From: CAZPBN01 sp964584935
Lineage (GTDB): Bacteria > Acidobacteriota > Aminicenantia > Aminicenantales > Aminicenantaceae
Assembly: GCA_964584935.1 (NCBI GenBank)
Contig: CAZPBN010000008.1
Location: 1 to 64,000, forward strand
DNA: 64,000 bases
Reading direction: 5' to 3'
Shown piece after piece: positions 52,338 through 61,003 of the stretch; positions within the stretch are counted from its first letter, which is position 1; every line of letters begins with the position of its first letter. Made by a program: the position numbers and the translations under genes. The notes under the pieces were generated by a model, which saw nothing but the letters and a program-made list of their open reading frames with translations, made no database searches and was not told where the DNA came from.

Positions 52338-53423
52338 TTATCCAGATAGTTCAGGTTCCTGTTGACGCAAGGATTCTTCATGGATCAGTTGATAAATGCG
52401 AAAAATGAAATCTTCACTGAGATTCTTTGATTTGCCGGTCTGAGTCCTGCTTCTTATAATTTCATTCCAGCGATCAGGCTGGTATTTGGAAACACCCGCC
52501 CTTTTTTTGTAAGAACCTATTTGACGCGATAGATTCATCCGTTCCGATAATAATTCAATCAATTGATTATCAACATCATCCATTTCGCTTCGGTATTCTC
52601 TGAGTCTTTTAAAAAAATCTGTGTTATCACTATACGGCTTTTTAATTTTTAAATTGTCCACAAGCTTTTTATAATCATCAGGAACAATCTGCTGTTTTGA
52701 ATCACTCCAGGCTTCATCAGGATTGGTATGGACTTCAATCATCAGTCCATCAAATAACAAATCCATCGCTTTCTGAGAAATTGTCTGAAGCCACTCCCTG
52801 TTTCCACAGATGTGACTGGCATCACAGAGGAGAGGAACATCAATCAAAGTTCTTTTCAATTCAATGGGAATTCGCCAGCAGGGTTCATTCCGAAAAACTG
52901 TTTTCATATGGGAATAAAAACCCCTATGAATGGCAATGAGTCGTTCAATTCCTGAATTGTGAAAACGATCAAATGCTCCCAGCCACAATTGAATATCAGG
53001 GCTTATGGGATTTTTAATCATAATGGGCTTGTCGATTCCTTTCAAACAATCCACAAGTGTTTGGACAGAAAATGGATTGGTTGTCGTCCGTGCTCCAATC
53101 CATAAAATATCGATATCATACTTCAAACTTTGTTCAACATGGTCGGGTTTAGCGACTTCAACGCAAACAGGGATATTCGCCTCTTTTCCAGCATTTTTAA
53201 GCCATGGCAGTGCCTGAATACCCATTCCTTGGAAAGAGCTGGGCCTGGTTCTTGGTTTCCATATGCCTCCACGAAGAACATTCACTTCATATTTTGACAA
53301 TTTGAATGCTGTTTGCATTATTTGCTCCTCCGATTCCACACTGCACGGCCCTGCAATCAGAAATGTCTTATATTGAGGTGACTTTATTTTGAGAATATCA
53401 TGAATGCTCTTATAACTGTTCAT
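52338..53423 (-). CDS. DAHP synthase-chorismate mutase fusion
   Basis: Bifunctional enzyme of 361 residues. The N-terminal 255 or so are the KDO8PS-like (type I beta) DAHP synthase: FLIAGPCSVESEEQI, LRGGIWKPRTRP, WIGARTTTNPFS, IHRGFYSH, PLLCDASHICGNR and GLMIEVHTNPDEAWSD. The last 90 are a type II chorismate mutase: LREYRSEMDDVDNQLIELL, SRQIGSYKK, YQPDRWNEI, YQLIHEESLRQQ. The order DAHPS then mutase is that of Bacteroidetes AroG/PheA-type fusions, in which the mutase allows feedback control by prephenate. No other aromatic synthesis gene is near. Confidence 0.92.
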   Translation of the reverse strand: MNSYKSIHDILKIKSPQYKTFLIAGPCSVESEEQIMQTAFKLSKYEVNVLRGGIWKPRTRPSSFQGMGIQALPWLKNAGKEANIPVCVEVAKPDHVEQSLKYDIDILWIGARTTTNPFSVQTLVDCLKGIDKPIMIKNPISPDIQLWLGAFDRFHNSGIERLIAIHRGFYSHMKTVFRNEPCWRIPIELKRTLIDVPLLCDASHICGNREWLQTISQKAMDLLFDGLMIEVHTNPDEAWSDSKQQIVPDDYKKLVDNLKIKKPYSDNTDFFKRLREYRSEMDDVDNQLIELLSERMNLSRQIGSYKKRAGVSKYQPDRWNEIIRSRTQTGKSKNLSEDFIFRIYQLIHEESLRQQEPELSG

Positions 53424-53518
53424 AAAAATAAACCTTATTATTTAAATTGAATTCATTATATCATTTTTTTTAATCTCAATTTGAATAAAATCCAATTATA
53501 CCCTAAATTCCTGTCCTT

Positions 53519-54592
53519 TTGACTCTATTTGATTCTATAGTTGTTGGCTCAATGAAATTTTGTTATATTATTGAGGAAAGAGAAAGTGTTTTAAATTTGT
53601 CAAAAGAGTCAGTGGATATGATTTCTAATGGATTTCCCAAAACCAAGGGATTGAAAAAGAGATTTTCTATAGGGCTAACTTTACGATTTATGAGCGAAGA
53701 AGAATATAAATCAATCATTGACGAATTTAACGAATACATTTACGAAATATACTTTTCTCCCCCTTTTGGAGACAAATTCCACTCAAGAAAAGAAGTAGCC
53801 AAAGGATTGAAACCTTCTCCTGAAACTGAAGAAAAAGTGTTCCGAATACTCACCTATGCTGTTGATAAAGGAATTCAATTGACCCTCGCATTGAACACAA
53901 AAGTGATCCTCCTGGCGAATGTCTTAAAAGCTGCTGAACGAGTCCTGGAAAGAGTGAACATTGGTTCCTTCACCACCCTCATGAATTTTGCTGGCCCCTT
54001 GAAATGTTTGTACCCGGACATTCCTATAAAATGTTCATACAATGAAGGAGTCAAGAATCCAAGTGAATTAGAACAAATCTGTTCTCATAACCTGTTTTCA
54101 TCCATTGTCCTCGGAAATTCGACCTTAAGAAATAATGATTTATTCAGACAGGCAGTCACAAAAGGCTTGGAAGTGGAACTGCTTTTAAACAATGGCTGTA
54201 CTTTTGCCTGCAACAATTTCTGTTTCCCTTCTTCCCATTGTGAAGAAGACTTCATGAAAAGCTTAAAATCCCACCCTATCAATTTTTTGTATTCCAGACA
54301 GTCCATCATCCCCAGGGAATTTTTTACCTATTACATTGAAAACAAAAACATACGCCACTTCAAAATATCAAATAGACCGTGCACTTATAACTATTTATCC
54401 ACCTGCTTGAAATCGTATATTCAAAACATCGATTTTGAACTGATCAAAAGAGACATAAAATATTATCGACTCTGGGCGCGCCTGGTTCATTTCAATCGAT
54501 TCCTTGGTTTTTTGGATTTTGATAAAATCTGTGAATACAAGGATAATTTATGGGAACATCACAACAGTCATAACCTTAAAGCTATTCGATAA
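53519..54592 (+). CDS. Peptidase U32-like TIM-barrel protein
   Basis: Protein of up to 357 residues from a TTG; ATG 53552 (MKFCYIIEERES) would shorten it by 11 and no clear ribosome site decides. It is alpha/beta throughout. NGCTFACNNFCFPSSHC near residue 230 is a cysteine group like the one of U32-type proteins (hydroxylases and tRNA-modifying enzymes), and HFKISNRPCTY near 290 resembles the FKIEGR segment. Likely binds an iron-sulfur cluster; the substrate is not evident. Family assignment is tentative. Confidence 0.55.
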   Translation: MTLFDSIVVGSMKFCYIIEERESVLNLSKESVDMISNGFPKTKGLKKRFSIGLTLRFMSEEEYKSIIDEFNEYIYEIYFSPPFGDKFHSRKEVAKGLKPSPETEEKVFRILTYAVDKGIQLTLALNTKVILLANVLKAAERVLERVNIGSFTTLMNFAGPLKCLYPDIPIKCSYNEGVKNPSELEQICSHNLFSSIVLGNSTLRNNDLFRQAVTKGLEVELLLNNGCTFACNNFCFPSSHCEEDFMKSLKSHPINFLYSRQSIIPREFFTYYIENKNIRHFKISNRPCTYNYLSTCLKSYIQNIDFELIKRDIKYYRLWARLVHFNRFLGFLDFDKICEYKDNLWEHHNSHNLKAIR

Positions 54593-54657
54593 AGTTATGA
54601 TTTGTATATCCGAATTATAAACCTTATCAACCATGAAGGTTTAAATCGATAATTATT

Positions 54658-54930
54658 CTAAATTTTTCCAAAAAGCATTAAAATTCCAATAAATATAAAT
54701 AGAATCCCTCCACTGTATTTAATAATCTCTGGACTTATATATTTGCTGAGCAAAGAACCAATAATAACAGATATGGCCGTCACAAGGATATAGGCAGTTA
54801 CAGAGCCAAACCATACGCTTAAGGGTTTCCCTGTTTTTGCGGTCATCCCAATGGCAACGAACTGGGTTTTATCAGCCAATTCAGCCAAAAATATAGCTCC
54901 AAACGTTGTGACAAATACCTTGAAATCCAT
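54658..54930 (-). CDS. UPF0016 / TMEM165-Gdt1 family cation transporter half
   Basis: Membrane protein of 90 residues from ATG 54930, which has GGAGAAAG upstream; the longer ORF start at 54957 is not needed. Three hydrophobic helices, with the family motif E-x-x-D-K-T in AELADKTQF near residue 19. Bacterial members of this size have a single repeat and probably pair to form a manganese or calcium exporter. No partner copy is adjacent, so a homodimer is likely. Confidence 0.8.
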   Translation of the reverse strand: MDFKVFVTTFGAIFLAELADKTQFVAIGMTAKTGKPLSVWFGSVTAYILVTAISVIIGSLLSKYISPEIIKYSGGILFIFIGILMLFGKI

Positions 54931-54968
54931 TATCTTTCTCCTTTTCCAGAAAACCAATTTTTCATTAT

Positions 54969-55598
54969 CTAAAATCTGATAAAAGCACTCAAATAAGCGT
55001 TAAAGCTTCTTATATTGTCAGGTTCAGCGAAAAGAAATACGTAACGAATATCCGTACTGATTCCAAAACCGGGATTGATAAAATACTGAATTCCGGCTCC
55101 TGCTTGAACTAAGGGATCTATAGTGTTTTCGGGCACCAGGATATCTATTTTATATCCGTATTCCGAAATATAAGTTCTATCTTTAGCCAATAATTTATCG
55201 AATCCGCCTCCTAAATAAAGATAAGGTCTAAATTTTTCTTTTGACAAACTGTAATGCAGATTCAGAGTCAATGAAACATGATTCGAAGTATCAATATCAA
55301 CAGTGTCCTGATCAGAAGGATCTTCCAGGGTTATCTCTGATTTAAAAAAATAACTGGCATCCAAGTTAATTCCGAATCTTTCGGAAAAAAAATAAGCAAA
55401 ATTTGTTCCCAAGCAGGCAGAAATATGGGTAGGAGTGACAGGAAAATCATTCTTTCCTAAAACATAATCATCCTCTGATCCATATTCCAAAACACAGCTC
55501 ATTCCTCCGTAAATGGATAATTGTATATTTTTTCCTTTCCCAAAACTGACTCCAGAACAAATAAAGACAATCCAAAAAAAGAGTAATGCTTTCTTCAC
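54969..55598 (-). CDS. Outer-membrane beta-barrel protein
   Basis: Protein of 209 residues. Signal peptide ALLFFWIVFICSGVSFG, then alternating strands with aromatic girdles (FFSERFGINLDASYFF, HVSLTLNLHYSLS, RPYLYLGGGFDK, FGISTDIRYVFLF), ending NAYLSAFIRF, a C-terminal phenylalanine typical of BamA-dependent insertion. An eight-stranded OmpA/OmpW-like barrel is plausible; ligand unknown. It is 38 bases upstream of the TMEM165-like gene on the same strand. Confidence 0.75.
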   Translation of the reverse strand: MKKALLFFWIVFICSGVSFGKGKNIQLSIYGGMSCVLEYGSEDDYVLGKNDFPVTPTHISACLGTNFAYFFSERFGINLDASYFFKSEITLEDPSDQDTVDIDTSNHVSLTLNLHYSLSKEKFRPYLYLGGGFDKLLAKDRTYISEYGYKIDILVPENTIDPLVQAGAGIQYFINPGFGISTDIRYVFLFAEPDNIRSFNAYLSAFIRF

Positions 55599-55925
55599 AG
55601 CCAGCTCCTTTCTCCCTTTTTCATCCTCATAATGATATCATCTTACTAACTTGATATAAATAGAAGATTTATTCACTATCTTTATTTTAAAATCCACATA
55701 CAAGCTTTGTTCCACTTTCTTATTAATGAATCGAACCTCTTTTCCATCAGCCTCAATCTTATTGGCCTTTGTGTCTAGTGGATATCATCGGTTTTGGAGG
55801 GAGCTGGATTGCTGTGGGAATCATCATATTTTTACTCTGGCTGATGCTCAATATCAAATAGATATTTTTTTGCTTGGCAGAAAACCGGAAATTTTTGCAT
55901 GGCGTTGACAGGAAATTAAACGGAT
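55599..55925. other. Intergenic region upstream of the S9 peptidase
   Basis: Divergent region with no convincing gene. A short plus-strand frame near 55774-55860 would encode a hydrophobic peptide, GGSWIAVGIIIFLLWLML and flanks, but no ribosome site precedes it. Confidence 0.4.
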
Positions 55926-55954
55926 TTGACCATTTTTCTGGACTGTGATATAAG
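55926..55954 (+). promoter_or_regulatory. Sigma-70-type promoter of the S9 peptidase
   Basis: TTGACC at 55926-55931, 17-base spacer, TATAAG at 55949-55954. Predicted start near 55961, with AGAGGAGGA before the ATG at 56001. Confidence 0.5.
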
Positions 55955-56000
55955 CTAAAATCGATTGCCATAATAAAAAGTATGGAAAGAGGAGGATAAT

Positions 56001-58199
56001 ATGAAATCTCTTCAACGAACATTTTTTATCTCATTTCTCATACTGATATTTATATTTTCCCTAAGCTCTTTGACTCATGCCCAATTAAGAGGGAAAGCTC
56101 TTTATGAAAAATTAATAAAAGACAAGGAATTAATTAAGTTTGACGGTTTATCAAGGATAAAATGGACTCCTGATGGAAAATCCTATTATATATTCGAAGA
56201 AGACACTTTTAATAAAATTGATATACTCAGTGGCGAAAAAACATCTCTTTTTAAAGACGAGGAAATTATCCAAGCCTATAATCGAATAACCGGAAAAAGT
56301 GAAGAAAAACTGCCCTTTAAAGAGTTTCATTTTCTGGATGATGGCAAAAAAATCCAGTTTAAAGTTCAAAATAAAGCATTCATCTTTACTTTTAAAACAG
56401 GAAACATCATTTTTTATACTCCTGAAAAAGAAATCATAGGAGTCAGGGGAAGAACATATTCGGAAGTTTTTTCTCCTGATTATAAGCACCGGGCATTCAC
56501 CAGAGACTATAATCTGTATGTCAAAGACCTGGAAGATCGCGAAAAATCACTGACAACCGATGGTCATAAAGACCTGAGAAATGGATTCCCCGACTGGGTT
56601 TATCCTGAAGAACTCAGCCAATATGATGCTTTCTGGTGGTCTCCGGATTCAAAAAAAATCGCCTTCATGCAGTTTGACGAAAGTCCGGTGACCAAATATC
56701 CCATTGTGCATGATATCAATCCAGCTCCTGAGCTCGAGATGCAGAGCTATCCCAAAGCTGGAGCCAACAATCCCATAGTAAGCCTTTTCATCGCTGACAT
56801 AAAATCAGGCAAAACAACCAGAATCAAAACAGGAATGGAAACAAATGTTTATTTTTTGAGAGGAAAGTGGACTCCAGACAGTGAAGAATTCACTTTCCAG
56901 AAGCTCAATAGACTACAAAATATCATTGAATTGTACGCAGCCAATCCTGAAACCGGCGAGGTGAGATCTATCCTGAAAGACGAAGACCAATGCTATATTG
57001 AAGCTGATTTTGATCTCACCTTCCTCAAAGACAGCAAACATTTTTTGTGGACTTCAGAAAGGAGCGGCTGGAACCAAATCTATCTCTATGACCTTGAGGG
57101 AAATTTGATTAAACAATTGACCGATGAAGAAATTCCGGTAGGAAACATTCTGGCTGTGGATGAAGAAAACAACTGGGTTTATTTCTCCGGCCAGGAAAAC
57201 AGGGGTATGGAATATCACACATACCGGATAAAGCTTGACGGATCGGGTTGGACGAGGCTCACTCAAAGTCCAGGATCCCATCGGGTTGACTTTTCTCCCG
57301 GAGCCCAATTTTATGTTGATTCCCATAGCTCATTCCAATCACCGCAAAGAGTGACTCTTCATAAATCAGATGGAACCTTCATAAGAGAGCTGGGGAAAAC
57401 GACAATATCCCAGGAATTCAAGGATTTGAAATTAATCGAACCAGAACATTTTACTTTTAAATCCGCAGACGGGAAATACGACCTTGATGGAATTCTGTAC
57501 AAACCGGCTCATTTTGATAAAAATGAACAATACCCGCTCATCATGTCTGTTTATGGAGGACCCGGAGCGAAAAGAATATACAACCGATTCAATTTAAACA
57601 GCAGAAGTCAAGCGTTAGCCCAATTGGGATTTATTGTCGCTTCCATTGATCATAGGGGAGTCTCAGGAAGAGGGAAGGCTTTCCAAAATCTTATGTATAT
57701 GAATCTGGGGCAGATAGAACTGGCTGACCATGTGGCTGCCGTCAAACATATATCCACAAGATCTTATGTTGACGGAAACCGGGTGGGAATATTCGGGCAC
57801 TCTTACGGCGGATATCTCACCTGTATTGCACTGCTTAAAGCGGCGGATGTTTTTCATGTGGGAGTCGCAGGGGCTCCGGTCACATCCTGGAGAAATTACG
57901 ATACTATTTATACGGAAAGATACATGCGAAGACCACAGGATAATCCGGAAGGCTATGAAAAAGGCTCCTGTATGAATTATGCCGAAAATCTCAAAGGGCA
58001 TCTGTTTATCCATCACGGCACCGTGGATAACAATGTTCATCCAGGAAATGCCATCCAGCTTCTCTATGTTTTGCTCAAACACAATAAAAAGTTTGACTTT
58101 ATGTTCTACCCGGAGCAAAGACATGGCATTCGCTTTAAACAATATAGTGAAGGCCGGGTAGAATATTTCATTGAACATTTGAACCCCGAAATAAAATAA
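56001..58199 (+). CDS. Dipeptidyl peptidase IV-type S9 peptidase, exported
   Basis: Serine peptidase of 732 residues. Signal peptide FFISFLILIFIFSLSSLTHA. N-terminal beta-propeller (about 50-470; WTPDGKSYYIF, WWSPDSKKIAFMQFDE containing the DPP IV-type arginine/glutamate region near YPEELSQYDAFWWSPD). C-terminal alpha/beta-hydrolase with catalytic S in IFGHSYGGYL near 605, D in HGTVDNNVHP near 680 and H in EQRHGIRF near 712. It releases dipeptides, generally with proline or alanine second, in the periplasm. Fits with the other peptidases of the window. Confidence 0.93.
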   Translation: MKSLQRTFFISFLILIFIFSLSSLTHAQLRGKALYEKLIKDKELIKFDGLSRIKWTPDGKSYYIFEEDTFNKIDILSGEKTSLFKDEEIIQAYNRITGKSEEKLPFKEFHFLDDGKKIQFKVQNKAFIFTFKTGNIIFYTPEKEIIGVRGRTYSEVFSPDYKHRAFTRDYNLYVKDLEDREKSLTTDGHKDLRNGFPDWVYPEELSQYDAFWWSPDSKKIAFMQFDESPVTKYPIVHDINPAPELEMQSYPKAGANNPIVSLFIADIKSGKTTRIKTGMETNVYFLRGKWTPDSEEFTFQKLNRLQNIIELYAANPETGEVRSILKDEDQCYIEADFDLTFLKDSKHFLWTSERSGWNQIYLYDLEGNLIKQLTDEEIPVGNILAVDEENNWVYFSGQENRGMEYHTYRIKLDGSGWTRLTQSPGSHRVDFSPGAQFYVDSHSSFQSPQRVTLHKSDGTFIRELGKTTISQEFKDLKLIEPEHFTFKSADGKYDLDGILYKPAHFDKNEQYPLIMSVYGGPGAKRIYNRFNLNSRSQALAQLGFIVASIDHRGVSGRGKAFQNLMYMNLGQIELADHVAAVKHISTRSYVDGNRVGIFGHSYGGYLTCIALLKAADVFHVGVAGAPVTSWRNYDTIYTERYMRRPQDNPEGYEKGSCMNYAENLKGHLFIHHGTVDNNVHPGNAIQLLYVLLKHNKKFDFMFYPEQRHGIRFKQYSEGRVEYFIEHLNPEIK

Positions 58200-58206
58200 C
58201 TCTGAA

Positions 58207-59742
58207 TTAAAGAAACGAACGGATTATTATTTTCTTTATTCTGCCTTCGATTTTGTAATCAAGAATTTTGTTCTCTTCAAGCCATTCCATAAGAGCTCTA
58301 TTCAAAGGACAATGAGTGTCTTTTATCTTTTTAAGAGGAAAACCGAAATATTTATCCTCTGCGTGACCAGCTAAATAGTTATTGCTGGCCGCGGAATAGA
58401 CTTTTTCGGGCAAAAGGACTTCTCCTTCTTTTACAAGAACTTCTCCATTGACTTCTATATATTTGATCCGATCCCCGTATGGTTTCTTGTTTTTTGGATA
58501 ATATCGATATTTCAACCCTGAAATCTGAAGTCTATCCCAGCCCCGTTCAATATCAAACTCCAGCAAATCTTTTATCTGCTGTCCGGTCAATTCAAACAAG
58601 ACTATCATATTGTGAAAAGGAGAGACATTGAAAACATCTGATTTTTTTATGGGGCCGACTCTTATAATGGATCTTATTCCCCCTGAGTTGTGGAGTCCTA
58701 TCTGGGCTCCTGTTTTCCAGCGCATCACATCCGTTATCCAGTTTCCCAATTCACTTTCCACTGAATTTCCTAATCCCCTCAAGGTGGATTTGGCTTCACC
58801 TATAACTTTCTCGTATTCCAGGCCAATTTTTTCATCGACCTCTTTGACCAGGCGGCTCACCTGAGGATGTGGTTTCATATCCACATCAGCCCATAACCAA
58901 ATCAATTTCTCTTCATGACTGATGATTTTATCGTTCTTCACATCGACTTTGAGATATCCCAGTGTTCTTTGATGCCCAAAAGTGGACTGAACGAGGACTC
59001 CGTTTATATTATCGAACTTCCCGTCTTCAGATGCCACTAACACAATATCAATTCCCGGAACTTTTTTGGCAATTTTGATTCCCTTTTCATACCAGCCATG
59101 AAGCACCACAATGATTAAATCTGTCTTTTTATCAATATCCGGAACATATGAGTTGAGGGTGGGAATCACAGGCAAGACATCCAGACCGATGATCTTTTCT
59201 TTCTGAACTTCAAGAAGAAAATGTTCCTCCATCATTGCAATAATTCCAACTTTCAAGCCTCCAATAGGAAATATGGCATAAGGATTGACAGGGAAGAGTT
59301 TTTTGTCTTTTTTGTAGATGATGTTGGCAAGGAGAGTAGGAAATTCAGCAATGTTCGCAAGTCCTAATGCGTTTTCCTGGCCTCTGTCAAAATCGTGATT
59401 TCCAAGGCACCACACATCATAAGCCATTCTATTCAAAAACTCGATCATGGCTCCACCAATAACCCCTTTGTACCTTATCTCTGTCGCCTGAGTTCCGGTC
59501 ATAACATCTCCTTTGTCAATAACCAGAACATTTTCCTCTGTTTTTCTTATAGAGTTCAGATAATGACTGGTTGCCTGCATTCCTCCAACCAGTCTTTCTT
59601 TCTCATCTATCTTGATTTTAAATGATTTGTAATTGCCATGGGTATCGTTAGAATGAACAATACAAATGGACTCAGCCCCTGCATTAACAAATAGATTAAA
59701 AAAAAGTATAAAAAAAAGGTATCGGCGAAAAATCAATATCAT
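58207..59742 (-). CDS. 5'-Nucleotidase / UDP-sugar hydrolase family, exported
   Basis: Protein of 511 residues. Signal peptide FFILFFNLFVNAGA. N-terminal metallophosphatase domain with metal ligands in VHSNDTHG near 30, IDKGDVMTG, CLGNHDFDRG near 115 and LHGWYEKG; C-terminal 5'-nucleotidase domain from about 320 with HNSGGIRSIIR and the substrate-stacking segment near FNVSPFHN. It hydrolyses nucleotides in the periplasm. The upstream RsbRD-like gene on the same strand ends 22 bases before it. Convergent with the S9 peptidase, eight bases apart. Confidence 0.9.
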   Translation of the reverse strand: MILIFRRYLFFILFFNLFVNAGAESICIVHSNDTHGNYKSFKIKIDEKERLVGGMQATSHYLNSIRKTEENVLVIDKGDVMTGTQATEIRYKGVIGGAMIEFLNRMAYDVWCLGNHDFDRGQENALGLANIAEFPTLLANIIYKKDKKLFPVNPYAIFPIGGLKVGIIAMMEEHFLLEVQKEKIIGLDVLPVIPTLNSYVPDIDKKTDLIIVVLHGWYEKGIKIAKKVPGIDIVLVASEDGKFDNINGVLVQSTFGHQRTLGYLKVDVKNDKIISHEEKLIWLWADVDMKPHPQVSRLVKEVDEKIGLEYEKVIGEAKSTLRGLGNSVESELGNWITDVMRWKTGAQIGLHNSGGIRSIIRVGPIKKSDVFNVSPFHNMIVLFELTGQQIKDLLEFDIERGWDRLQISGLKYRYYPKNKKPYGDRIKYIEVNGEVLVKEGEVLLPEKVYSAASNNYLAGHAEDKYFGFPLKKIKDTHCPLNRALMEWLEENKILDYKIEGRIKKIIIRSFL

Positions 59743-59764
59743 CTTGTTGTTTTCCTATTCTTTC

Positions 59765-60220
59765 CTAGTCTTCACCTTTTTCATAACCCAAGGAAGTGTA
59801 ATAGATGGCTCGGTCAAAAAAATACAGAACTCTATTATTGAGTTCCAGAGCTTGGTACAGATCCAAAGCTGTATCCAAAAATCCTTCACTTCGCACTTTA
59901 TACCAGAGATGTCGTCTTGTGATAATCAACGCCTGTATCACTTCAGAAAGTGAAAAACCTTCCTTTCGGCGTTGGACTCCCAGAGTCATATAATGTTCCG
60001 CGATTTCTTCTTTTGCCGTTTCAAAAGATATCCATTTTCCTAATTGGCTATAGACATTGAACGCACGACTGTAAATTTCATCTTCATCATATGTATGAAA
60101 GGTGGGTGTGCACCCATGTGACCGTAGTTCTATTAGACAATTCCTTGTTAACTCATCGGCATTCTGCTCAATGAGTTCCACAAGTTTTAGGGAAACATGA
60201 GTTGCCATTCCCTTTTTCAT
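59765..60220 (-). CDS. RsbRD N-terminal-domain-like protein
   Basis: Protein of 151 residues from ATG 60220, chosen because AAGGAGA is well spaced upstream; the longer frame to 60322 reads through palindromic-type repeat sequence and is not native. Helical protein resembling the RsbRD_N sensor domain (LVELIEQNADELTRNCL, YSQLGKWISFETAKEEIAEHY, GFSLSEVIQALIITRRHLW). Such domains bind ligands in front of kinases and stressosome proteins; here it is alone. Likely co-transcribed with the 5'-nucleotidase gene; the connection is not clear. Confidence 0.6.
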   Translation of the reverse strand: MKKGMATHVSLKLVELIEQNADELTRNCLIELRSHGCTPTFHTYDEDEIYSRAFNVYSQLGKWISFETAKEEIAEHYMTLGVQRRKEGFSLSEVIQALIITRRHLWYKVRSEGFLDTALDLYQALELNNRVLYFFDRAIYYTSLGYEKGED

Positions 60221-60540
60221 TTCAATTTCTCCTTCTGGCATTTTTATACCATAGGAAAATGTTAAGGTCAAAAAGTTTTGATTTAAAAGTAGATCCCGTT
60301 TCCCAAACGGGCTGCATGGCATGATCCCCGCATCGAACCGTACATGTCATTGCTTGCCTTGTCCCTTTTTAGTAGTCTTAGTAGTAAATAAATTCCGTAG
60401 GCAGGGTCAGACCTACGGTACTAACTCTAAACAAATAAGATAGCCCTTTGTTTTCCTGGAAATATGGACTTAATTGAGACATTGAACCTTCCAAAACGTC
60501 TTATTAAGAGTTTAAGCCTCTAAAAATAAAGGGGTTTATC
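60221..60540. other. Intergenic region with a palindrome fragment
   Basis: Near 60293-60340 the sequence CGTTTCCCAAACGGGCTGCA followed by GATCCCCGCATCGAACC is related to the flanks of the palindromic repeat islands at 7-9 kb. A separate hairpin CCGTAGG...CCTACGG occurs at 60394-60418. No gene seen. Confidence 0.5.
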
Positions 60541-60617
<77 letters not shown>

Positions 60618-61003
60618 ACTAGGTTGAATATGGCTATTTTTTCCTAGAATCTATTATTAGATTCTAGAATCGATTCACGATTACTATATCGCAATAAAAA
60701 ATATTTTTCAATTCTATTAAAAAATGATATGGATGAACGATGATTAAACTGAGGAGCATGTTAGTTATAAACAACACTATTAGGCTCAGTGGTCTCACTT
60801 ATATTTATAAAGATGTTATCCATAAAGAATATTTTTATATTAGAACAATCTTTATGGCCCCTTGTTTTAAGAATTTTATTCTTAAAGTCAATTTTGGGGG
60901 GCAAAAATAAGCTTTAAGGAATCTCTAAGGAGATAGCAATAAAGCTTTCTCTAATTATATCAACACATAAGTCAGCCAAGGCTGATTTATGATTTACATG
61001 TTA
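60618..61003. other. Intergenic region upstream of the tRNA
   Basis: AT-rich. A perfect inverted repeat TAGAATCTA-TTAT-TAGATTCTA at 60645-60666 lies just before the tRNA 5' end, and a compact TCAGCC-AA-GGCTGA palindrome at 60972-60985 lies 18 bases after the M1 peptidase stop. Neither has a T-run that would make it a convincing terminator. Confidence 0.4.

Noticed and set aside
55774..55860. Small hydrophobic peptide frame upstream of the S9 peptidase
   Set aside because: No ribosome site, and the start would be a GTG in the middle of an unrelated open frame.
60221..60322. N-terminal extension of the RsbRD-like gene
   Set aside because: Reads through repeat-type sequence; ATG 60220 has a good ribosome site.
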